Shown: positions 14,901-26,936 of the stretch, piece after piece
Layout: every line of letters starts with the position of its first letter
How positions within the stretch are numbered: position 1 is the stretch's first letter
Assembly: GCA_026182355.1 (NCBI GenBank)
Contig: JAPFBL010000380.1
Location: forward strand, 186,001-250,000
Length of the DNA stretch: 64,000 nt
Direction: 5' to 3'
Origin: Hermatobates lingyangjiaoensis
Lineage: Eukaryota > Arthropoda > Insecta > Hemiptera > Hermatobatidae
Made by a program: the position numbers and the translations under genes
Notes under the pieces: generated by a model
What the model was told of the DNA's origin: nothing
Databases searched by the model: none
What the model saw: only the letters and a program-made list of their open reading frames with translations

Positions 14901-17900
14901 GAAGAAGCACTTATTAGTCTTCTGGGCGGTAGATCGGCTCCTGGGCTTAACCTCAATCGTTGATTTTTTTTTTTTTTTTTAAAGTTGTTATCAGCTTTTA
15001 ATTTTATTTTAGTTAAATTTTTTTCATTTTTTAATTTTTATTTGGCTTTTATCTCTTTATCTTCCCTGTCTACCTTTCCTCCGAAAGTTGGCTACACTGT
15101 TTGAGTGCTTCAGTTCGAACGCCAAGTCAGTCGTTATCAGCCTTTGGAGCGATTCACTTCTTTTCCTGAAGACGAGGACATCGAAATATTCTATGTGTTC
15201 TTTTTAAATTCTAGTATATATATATATATATATGGGAAAACAAGACTAAGATCTTTCAACCGTAACAAGCGGTCTTCGTCAGAGTCAAAAACCCAACTGA
15301 GGTTTTTGACTCAGTTGGGTTTTTGACTCTGACGAAGAACGCTTGTTACGGTTGAAAGATCTTAGTCTTGTTTTCCCATTTCTTATTGTGGTTTGATCAT
15401 TGATTGTTATTTCACGTGTTTATGTGAAATCTTTTTATTATATATATATATATATTTAAATTATTTTCATAGATTTATTTTACTATATAATTTACTTTTC
15501 AGGTTATGAAAGAAACAAATAATCTGTCGTTAAATTGGACTTTCATTGATTTTGATGGTGATTCAGTTTCACGTTCAATGAGTCTTCAATATATTTGTAC
15601 TTTAGGTTATATATATAGATTGTACAAATACAAAACAAAAGAAGTTCTTGTTTGGAAATTACTGTATGGATTAGCCAAAAAATTCAATTCACTCAAGTTT
15701 ATGGTGATCGGTAATTATCATTTTATTTATCCTGTCATTGCTAGCCTTTGTACATCTAATTATTAAATTCATAAGGAATGCAAGAATTACTTAGTACAAT
15801 AAGTTATATAAATATTTGAAGTATTTATGTAACCATTCTACCGTCTTTTTCCGAAAAGAAGACATATCCTGAAAATAAGTCCTAGAGTGATTTTTGAGAC
15901 GTTTTGGACTATAAGCCCTCCCCTGAAAATAGGATCTAGTTAAGATAATGTGAAAAATATGATTCATTAAAAAAATGTTGATTGTAGTAGGTATCTCTAG
16001 CTGTCGTTATATTTCAGAGAATTCTTTGGAACAAAATATTTCAAGATATTCCTTGTTTACCTCTTAAGTTCGTTTCAAGGAGACTACTTAGTCAAGAAGT
16101 ATTAATTTAACCACAGCTATATTGCAAGACATGAGAGATTCAGACCAATGATTCTACAGGAAATAGATTTGGAAGAAAATGAGAACGGAATTTAAAATTT
16201 TGATAATTTATGACGTCTTTCCAGAAGATGACATAACTGTATAAAAAGAAATATTAAACAAAAATATGTAAATCTACTTAATGTTCTTGAAGCCCTCCCC
16301 CGAGAATAAGCCCTAGCACGGATTTTTGACCTAAGAATAAAGTAAGGCAGTGTCTTATTTTCGGCAAAAGACGGTATTTAATTGTTTTGTTTTATTTACT
16401 TGATGTGTCCTTTATTTACCTGGTTATCCGTTATTCAACTGTTAAACTCACTAATAAAAGCAATGGAAATAATAATACAAAACTGTTTTGTTTTTGATAC
16501 TTCAGCTATCATTTTTTGGTTAATTATAGTAAAATATTTAATTTCTATTCTATTTTATAGGTGCTTCTGAATTACTTGAAATCACAACTTCAGTAATTAG
16601 TAAATCTGAGGTGAAAGATATTTTAGCTACTATAGAAGAAGATGGAAATTTTAAAAAATCATACCATTATTTATCATTTTTAATTAGTTTAGCAAGAAAT
16701 CATTTTCATCTAAGAAGGGTATTTTTCATTCTTTTTTTTTTATTTTTAGATTTATTATATGACTTTTTTGTTAAGTACAGTTGTAGGATATGTTGTATTG
16801 GCATTCACGTGAGAGAATACACATAGTTGAAATATTGGGACTTGGTGATACCACTTTGCCTAACTCAAGTGTATTAAGAGTAGGGATCTGGAACAAGTAC
16901 CTGACATCGTATAGGCTCGGGACCGACGGCTTAACGTTCTCTCCGGGTCATGAAGTGATTTTTGATCAGTTTTTGAAATAATCAGATTAGAAGTAGAATG
17001 GAATGATTTTTTTTTTTCATTTCCGGCATTCCGGTATTCCGGTAGTGGGTATCGAACCCCAGGTCTACCAATCCAGAGGCGAGTGCATAAGCCAATGCTA
17101 ACCTGACCGATAAGTGTAGTAGTCACTTTTATCCCTAAAAAATATTCACCCTGTTCGGTTATAAATGGCGAAATCATGTTTTATGCTCAGTGTTGTTTGT
17201 TCAGGTCCAGCCTGGTTGACATTTTGTTATGATTAGAGATAGGCGTATCGAATACGAAATAGTCGAATAAAGCTAGGTATCGATGTAGTTGAATACGTAG
17301 TTCCGATACCAACACGATACTTTCGAACTCTTTGATACGTATTTGGTCGGTCTCTTATGATACGAATACAATGTAGTCGTATCGTATTCGTTCTTATCAA
17401 GTACCATGTTTTCCCTTCTCCCCACCACAGATTATGACGTCATCCACCGCCCACCAACTCCTACTCATTCCTCTCTTTCCGACAATTATAATAACGATTT
17501 GCTTAGCACTTGCACCATTGCCTTAAGCGACCAGCAACAGTGACTTGTAATACCTCTTCACTCCGCCCTCAAGCCTTCAGTCTGATGTCTAACCATCTCT
17601 GCTAATTCGTTTTTATCTGTTTTTGATTGCCCTCTGTTGTATTAAGAAATTCTACCACTAATAAATAAATCTATTTTCTCTACCGAGTGTCTATTTTTCT
17701 ATTGTTATTTTTTCACCGTTCTAAGTAAGTCTAAGGAAGTCTTGTGAATGACAATATTTTTACAAAGCATTTGAAAAAGGGGAAAAACAAAACTTTCTCC
17801 AACATTCATCGATCTACCTCAGAAAGTTTACATCGTTCCTTTACAAGTTCCTAAATATTTTGGATTGATTTTATCTCTTTCCTGGTAGGATTGTTCTGGA

Positions 17901-20884
17901 GGATCTTGCCAAAAATAGCTTTTATTTGTCAGGGACCCACATTTTCTGCTGGTTAGTTTCAATGTTATAACTAGCTACGTTTCGTAGCGTTAAACTTAGG
18001 CTACCTACGTTTCGGGAGAAAGTAATTTCCTTTCTCCTTCTTCGGGACAGTCTTCTTCGGGTCCTTAGGTGCTCTTGTGGGAGGTTAGCTCCCACTAGTT
18101 AGCGCTTTTGGATTCTCTGCAGTTCCGGAGGATGGTCTCCGGACTTCCTTCTCCTTAGTATCATACAGGGGAAAATCCCTGTATCTCTATCGGTGGTATT
18201 TTATCCGCTCCAGCAGAGTACCGCATACCGGAGTAAGGCTATTTACTCAAGGGGGTCGCCTGGTACCCTTGAGGCTCCAGGCCATAATACAGTAACCCCT
18301 GTATCATCCTTCCTTCGGCACGGATCGCATAACGCCTTAGATTGGAGCTGGGATAAAAGGAGGGAATTTGGGGATTAGGAAGGTTGTGAAACGAAGGTGG
18401 TCAGGCCCAGCCCCTGATCACCTTCTCCTCCTCTTTCGTTTGTCCCTGCGCATAGCAGGTTAACAGAGTATCCTCGTGAAGGCCAAAAGTCGGAGTTGAG
18501 TGTTAGAGGCTATTGGTGGCGCTTAATCACTCCATTACTACCCCCTATATGAAACTAGTTGAAATAGATTTTATTGTATCATGAAAATTTCTATTTAACA
18601 ATTTAATATTATATTACTTTATTTACAGTATGAAGAGAGTCAAAAAGTATTATCTACCATTGATGAAGAAGTGTTGAATGCTTCTCACATTGTTTATTGT
18701 AAATATAAACTTTTAAGTTATGAACTCTACAAAAAAACCCATCTTACTGGCCAAGAACTGTGTTATAGATATCATGTGAAAATGAATTATTACAAAATAT
18801 CTGCGCTTAACTTTGCTCTGTCCTTCTGCTCCTCTGTAAGGAATGGTAAGTTTTATAGTTTATAAGTATATACATAATAATATAATCAATGATCAAACCA
18901 CAATATGAAATGGGAAAACAAGACTTAAGATCTTTCAACCGTAACAAGCGGTCTTCGTCAGAGTCAAAAACCCAACTGGAAAACTAAGATCTTTCAACCG
19001 TAACAAACGGTCTTTGTCAAAGTCAAAAACCCAACTGGGTTGGTTTTGAAAAAAATCCAGTTGGGTTTTTGATTCTGACGAAGACCGCTTGTTACGGTTG
19101 AAAGATCTTAGTCTTGTTTTCCCATTTCTTTTTGTGGTTTGATCATATATATATATATATAAATGAAAAAAGACAACATATAGAAGAAGTGAGAAAACTT
19201 ACTAGATTGAATTTCGAACTGAAGTTCGTCGTCAGGTACCTCTTCTCCTTCCCTTCTACTCTCTCCCTGACGACGAACTTCAGTTCGAAATATCGATCCA
19301 GTAAGTTTTCTCGCTTCTTCTATATGTTGTCTTTTTTCATTTATATGTCTGTCCGGTTTGGACCGTTTTAATATTTTGATATATATATATAATTGTTTGC
19401 GATATGGCTATATAAGCTGGGTGCGCGATATAATGCCAAAACAGGTATATATATATTTGTAAATTTTGGTAGCAGTCCTTTCTTGACGCACACATTATTG
19501 AAAATGACACCAAATTTAGCTGATACCTGTTTCTTAACAAGTTTCTCAATTTTTCTAAATAACACTCTCGTTATTTTGTCTACATTATAAAGTATATCTC
19601 CTATAGTCGACATGTTTCGAATGATGAACATTCATCATCAGGACGTGAATAACTTCTAGGGTGAATTATCGGGTTTTATTTGGTGAGTTATCAGGTTAAA
19701 ATTAAACTGTCAATGCCGACGTTTCGATTTTAATTAAAAACTTTCTTCATATGCCTAAAAAAAACTAGGCCTATGAGGAACTTTATACAGAGGAAATACA
19801 AGAGATAATACAATAATTCAAAAACTAAACATACAAAAAAAGCGCAAGAACATACAGTATGAAAATATAATAGAAATTTTAGACAACCAATAAGGAAGAG
19901 GACTTACAGAAGTATAAAATTTTGAAACAGAAAAACTTAAATATTACATTAGAGACTTTTTTTAAAAAAAATCAAGTTGTTTTCTTTTTAGAACATCCTT
20001 TGTGATGATTATTTCCTATTTTAAACGTATACAATGTAAAATTTCATTTGTGTGGAGACTTTTGTTGGTTTATCCATTTTACCTCAGAATGAGTATACAA
20101 TGTCTATGTAGAACCTTTTAAATGCAATATTATTATTGTTAGTACCACAAAAGTTAGAAACAATTAAAGAAGAATAAAACACCAAAGATTATATTTTCTT
20201 CTGCTCTTGACCTTCTTGGAATTGTCTCCATTGAACTGAGAGTTTTCATATTGTTATCCTATATTTATAATTCTGCCTCAATCTTTTTTGTTATGAGTTA
20301 TAAGCTTATCGAATAGGAAGAATCGTATAAATCGCTTAGGTTAAACGATGAATACTTTGGAAAATGGACAAAAGACGAACCAGGTCGAGTACAAAAGGGA
20401 AATATACGAGATATGATGTATTCTTCTTTAATTGCTTCTTATATTGTTTGTTTTTTTTTTAAAGCATGTTAAATGAAATTATTTTAAGGGGTAAAACTAA
20501 TAAAGTTGACAATTTCCAGAGTCGTTTGAAATGCAGTGTATTGCTCATTGCCTGTTGTTGGAGCTTTCCCAGATAGTTGGCAAGTCGTTTTGTGACAATC
20601 ACTATGTTCACTTTGCCCGCCAATTCACTCATCAACAATATATTTTGGCGGAAAAACTTTGTCTTCCTATCAGGTTAGTTTAATCTGGAGTTTTTAAACT
20701 AAATACCTTCTGACTCTGTATATATAGAGTAAAAAAAAAGACATTTTTTCAGGTGAGTTACTTGAATATTTCTATCACGTATTATTGAGATAATTAACAT
20801 ATGTAGTTTTGTTATCTCGACAACGTATTTGAAAACTATTTTTCCTTTTTATAGCTAGACCAAACCTCGATATAAAGAAAAATC

Positions 20885-20954
<70 letters not shown>

Positions 20955-23835
20955 CAATATTGACAAAGAAACATAGAGAAATCAAAAGAACACACTTACA
21001 GTCTCTAATTTTCGGTTTTAACCGTCTTCAGGAGAGATAAGAGAGGGAAACCAAGCGCACTGGTTCAGAGACGGTTGGAGACCGTCCATTTCTATATGTT
21101 TCTTTGTCTATATTGAACTATATTTGTCTGTTTTGGATCGTATTTCCAACGAAAAAGTGTATATATATATCATGATTTGTTTTCTTGACCCAATATTTAT
21201 ATCATGTAATTTTTTGAGGGTTGAGGTCCAATGATTTTAAACCAGTCCTTTTGCCGACGTTTCGACATATATTTATGTCATCATTATGTTGTACCCCTGA
21301 AGATGATATAAATATATGTCGAAACGTTGGCAAAAAGACTGGTTTAAAATCATTGGACCTCAACCCTCAAAAAATTATATTATATATATATAATAAACCA
21401 CAATATGAAATGGGAAAACAAGACTAAGATCTTTCAACCGTAACAAGCGGTCTTCGTCAGAGTCAAAACCCAACTGACAACAAACCCAACTTTATATATA
21501 TATAATTAAAGTTCGTAACAGCTTCTGCGTTGACCAATTTCTAGCTGATGTTCTCTAGTTTCCTTACTAGTTTGCGGTAACTTTCATGTATTTTCCATAG
21601 GAGTTCTGGTAACGATATGAAAGAAATAAATTAGAATGCTAAACACTTTAAAACTTTAATCCGAAACTGTAATTTGAAACTTAATCTAAAACACAAGCTA
21701 TGGAAAATACCCGAAAGTTACCGTAAACTAGTAAGGAAACTAGAGAACATCAGCAAGAAATTGGTCAACGCAGAAGCTACTGCCAACTTTAATATCTGTT
21801 GGAGAGAAGACCTGCTGCCATCATACACCAATATATATATATATATAAATTCACCGAAGGGGTTCTTGAGGATTTTGGTCATAAACATACAACTCCTGAT
21901 TATAAACCGACGTTTCGCCAAAAGTTGTTTGGCATTTTCAAGGATAAAAAACAAAACAAGGATAAATTTATTAACGACATAAGTAAAGCAAGATAAATAC
22001 ATCCACGGATACCAACCAACAGAAAACAAACCAAACAAACAAAAAATTCAGTTACAAGAGAACCACAAAAGGATCATAAAATACCTAGTCTTATTATTCA
22101 TTATTTAAAAACAGACATTTGTTGTTTAAACATAATTACTTATTATTAATTATTCAGAAGACCAAAAACCCAATTTTCAAACAGATAAGCACACTATTAC
22201 AAAACTATTTTTTTTTTATTTAAAAACAGACATTTGTTATTTAAACCTAACTACTTATTATTAATTATTCAGAAATATGAATAATAATTATTGTTGTTTC
22301 TGAATAATTAATAATAAGTAATTTGGTTTAAACAATAAATGACTCTTTTTAAATAATGAATAATAACACTAGGTATTTCATGATCCTTTTGTAATATATA
22401 CACCAATGATCAAACTACAATATGAAAAGGGAAATAAGTACGTGTTATTATTTCGCGGTAAGTACGTATGATAAAAGTCAACGTGTACGCTACAGTATGA
22501 TTCTTTGTACAGAGACCAGTAGCTTTGGTTGAAGGATCTTAGTCCAAGTTCACTCTTTTTAGTGCGTTTCAGATGTTGGTATATATCATTCTTGAAAGAT
22601 TTAAATTCTCTGTTTCCTTTTTCAATGTTTGAATGACTTTATTTTTTAATAGGTATGTTCTCTAATCGGGGTTCGGTCAATTTTCCAGGATAAAAAATCA
22701 AACTCTCGTTGCCAACGTTTCGGTTTTATTTAAACCTTTTTCAACTTTAACACCTATTCTTTTTAACACCTATTCTATCAAACGGTCGATATATTATTGA
22801 ATCTGTTTTATTTTTTAATCAAAGATACTCTGTTTCTATGTTTCCAAAAAAAAAAATTAAAAAAATGGTTAAATTTTGTTTGATAAAACCTGCTTGAAGA
22901 ATATAGTTTCGCGTCTAATTTTTCTTTCAATAATTATTCCAGATCCTGCGAACTCCTCTGTATTTTGGCTCAATCTGATTCAATTTGCGGTGATTCAGAT
23001 GAACTCAACAAAAAGTTACTGAAAATTGAAAATATTTTGGAAATAGATATGAATACAGAAAAGGATGAAAGTCTCTTCGAAGTCTCATTAGTTTTGGAAA
23101 CACCCAAATCAACATATTCTTTGAGTAAACATCCTGCTTCTTGCAGCTGCTTAAGATGTTCACATTTGGAGTATTATTCTGTCTATTTGTGGGCTCTATC
23201 TCTAAGAGCATCTTATTTCCAGCATCTTGAAGATAAAAAAGCCGCTAGTCAACTGTTCTCTGGTAATTTATTTATTTTTTTTATAAACTTGTAATCAATA
23301 GTCTAGAATGGTATTGACTATTTTTTTTGAAGCAATCCTTTTTTTATTATTATTTTTTACTTTACTATAAGTAAAGTATAGTAATCGTGAAAAAATTCGA
23401 CCTCAAGATTTTGACGGAATTACATGTTTTGAGTCCCTGAAGTCGTTTTATGAAGTTTTTTCGATGATGTCTGTGTGTGTGTGGGTGGGTGGGTGAGTAT
23501 GTTAGCATTGCTTGTTACCACGCTACAGTCCAGAATCTTTAATGGTTCAAGTTGATATTTTACACAAATATAGGTCCCATAGTGTAGATCAGCGCTTCTT
23601 AAACTTTTTTACTTCAGGGCGCACCTATGAAACCAAACCAAAACTTTGGGGCGCACCTATGAAACCAAACCAAAACTTTGGGGCGCACCTATGAAACCAA
23701 ACCAAAACTTTGGAGCGCACCTATGAAACCAAACCAAAACGTTGGGGTGCATCACTGATTTTAATATAGAAAATTTAGTCCTGTGATTTGATAACAGGAA
23801 ATAATTGGAAATTAAAATGTATAGTTTTTTTTAAG

Positions 23836-23878
<43 letters not shown>

Positions 23879-26800
23879 GAGGGAGGGCTAGTAAAAATGA
23901 TTTAAATCCCCGAGTAAAGGCACAGATGAAGTATTATCCATTCATGCTTAAAGATTAAAGAAATTTACCTTCCAGTTCAAAATATGAAGTAGCCGAGACT
24001 TGACTCGGACTTGAAAACCCCATACTTGGTGTTTTCTCAAATAAATTAAAATGGTGCAAAAACTAAAATATAAATCTGTTATATAAACTTAATCTTCCAT
24101 TATCTTGGGGCGCACGTGGCTACCTTCCAGGGCGCACCGTTTGAGAAGCACTGGTGTAGATGATCCCTATTGTTTGAAAAGTATTATGCATGACGAAAAA
24201 GTCACTTTTTTTTTTTGCTAAAAACCAGTTTTTAGAAAAAAATTTATTCTTCTAAACTGTTAACTCTAGAATTTTGAAATTTTGGCATTATCTTTGAGGT
24301 TATAAACGGAATAAACGAAAAATATATTCAGAATTTTAAAACAACAGGAAATATGTTTTTTTTTTTCAATAAAATGTAAAAATGTTGACTTATAATTCAG
24401 TCTCAAAGTTTGAGAGCCATACAAGCCATAACGTTTGACAGATCAAAATTAAATTATGCCTAAAAATAGAACATTATGTGGAGAATGAGTTGAGATACAT
24501 TTATTTATAATACATTTGCAGAACTGTCATCAGCGAGCACGCGTCTCTGGGCTACTCTTGCTCCATGCCTTTATTTTATTACCAGTGCTTATATTTCGCA
24601 TATTTTAAATTATTTTTTTTTGTTACATTTATATGTAGTACATTTCCCCTACTGTCATTGGCGAGCACGCAGGCGACTGGCTTTCCTAGATCCATGCTTT
24701 TACTTCATTACCATTGTTTATATTATTCAAATTTTAAATTCAAAAATTTTTTTGTTACATTATTTTTAATGTTTTTGTGCTACTGTCATTGGCGAGCACG
24801 CAAGTCAGTGGGCTACCCTGGCTCAATGCCTTTAATTTATTATCACTGTTTAAACTAGGCAAAAAACAATTTTTTGTTACATTTATATATAATACGTATA
24901 TACGTATACGTATACTCGTATTTTTATAAATCGGCGAGCACGCAAGACACTTGTTACTGTGGCTCCAATTGTGGGGAATATAGTGATAATTTACTTTTAT
25001 TTAACATTATTCAGGTAGTAAATAATATATATTTTATTTTAGGTCTTTATCTCCTCGGGAAATGGGTGAACAAACAAACAAACAAACGCACGAACTTTAT
25101 ATATAGAGATCGAGTTAATCCTACATATTAATATGTTAGTAGCTATGTGTGTCACGCTTTATCATAATAGTGATAATTGGGCATATCCAATTGCTGTAAT
25201 TAATTACAGCCACAAATCAAAGTTGTCATAATTAGAGATCATTATATTCTCTAATTAGTATTTAATAGAACATAACTTGAACAGTCTATTTCATGTACAT
25301 ACCAATTGCTGTCACTGAACATTTAACAGTATCCCAAGATTTTGGCGTAATGTCCAAGATTTAAAAAAATATCCCAAGAAACATAACATACTAAGACTAT
25401 ACTAAGACTAAGCAGTCTTGTTTTCCCATTTCTTATTGTGGTTTGATCATTGATTGTTAGGCTAGGTTGCAATGGCAGTCCCACAAGGGAACACACTTAG
25501 GCCGAGCATTGGCCCTTTGTGATACCACACAATGAAGATTTGATTCTACAGTGGGGGAGTCCTAAATTTTGCCTAACTCAAGTGTATTTAGAGTAGGGAT
25601 CTTTAACGAGTACCTGATATCGTACAGGCTCGGGACCGACGGTTTAACGTCCTTCTCCGAGGGACGACCTGCTCAGATTTATTCACCTCCCGCGTGAATA
25701 AATCGAGGGCCAGGTGAGGATTGAACCCCGGTCCTATCAGTTCAGAGGTGAGCACGTAACCACTGAGCTAGCCTGGCCCCCTTATCATTGATTGTTTTTT
25801 CACGTGTTTATGTGAAATCTTTTTATACATTTAGTATAACGTTTCTTCACAAAACTCACATTATTTTTGAATGTGTTCATTCTCAATTATTGGTCAACGT
25901 TATTTGTTTGATGGGTTTCAAATGTTGTCGCAATGGATGCATTTTGGTTATAATTGGTGAAATGGATATAATCAACATTAAAATAGCGTATTGAATTAAA
26001 TTCATTGTCAAAAAGGATTTGATAATATTTTTACTAATATTAAAGTTTTTTGTTTTAGATGGTATGTCCATGATGAAAATTTTAAAGGCGCGCATTCCAG
26101 CTGATATAGTCAATGATTCATATGACCAAGGGGCCCGTTATTACTTCACTGTTGCTAAATTTATGGCCAGATGGAGTAGAATTGAAAAAGCCCAGATTTT
26201 AATGAACAAAGCAAAAGAGGAGGAATCTCGTCAGAGTGCTAGTGCTCCTTCTTTGAATCTCTCCTGCAAATCTCAGATTCTCTTTCTAACTTTTGGCTCT
26301 AAATTCAGTTTACCCAAGGATATAATACCGGAAACTGTTTTTCATCCAATAAAGACAGGTAATAAATAACTGCATATTGTTATTACCACTGAGGTTAGTA
26401 AGATTAATATTAGAATTAGAAAAAACCGTCATACCTCGTAAGTTGATATCGGAGATGTTGGAGCGCTTTCGGATCTGGTCCATCTTCATTCGCAACTAAT
26501 CGCTCCAACATCTCCGATATCAACTTACGAGGTATGACGGTTTTTTCTAATTCTAATATTAATAAATAACTGCTTTGGCATTAGATAAAAACATATTTTC
26601 ATTTTTTTTTTTGGGTAAATATTTTATTTCATTAGTTGTGCAATCCTTAATACTCATTCTGAGGTAAAATGGATAAACAACCAAAAGTCTCCACACACAC
26701 AAAAAAAAAAGAAGTTTTTGTGTATAATATTTTATTCTTTCCAAAGCCTACAAATACTCTGAGGCCTTTCACTTTATGTCATCAGACAGCGAACAGAGTA

Positions 26801-26896
26801 AGAACTAAGAAGGTGCATAAAAGTTGAAAATAAATTGAAAAGCCTCAGAGTACTTTTTCTATTCTTTTCCTTTTTTCTATGGTTTAAACTTCACAC

Positions 26897-26936
<40 letters not shown>

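Noticed and set aside
18193..18378. 61-codon frame
   Set aside because: It lies in dispersed repeat R1 and its sister copy does not keep the frame.
20775..20966. Ile-Tyr repeat proteins here and at 26835, 60486 and 60517
   Set aside because: They are translations of TA microsatellites.
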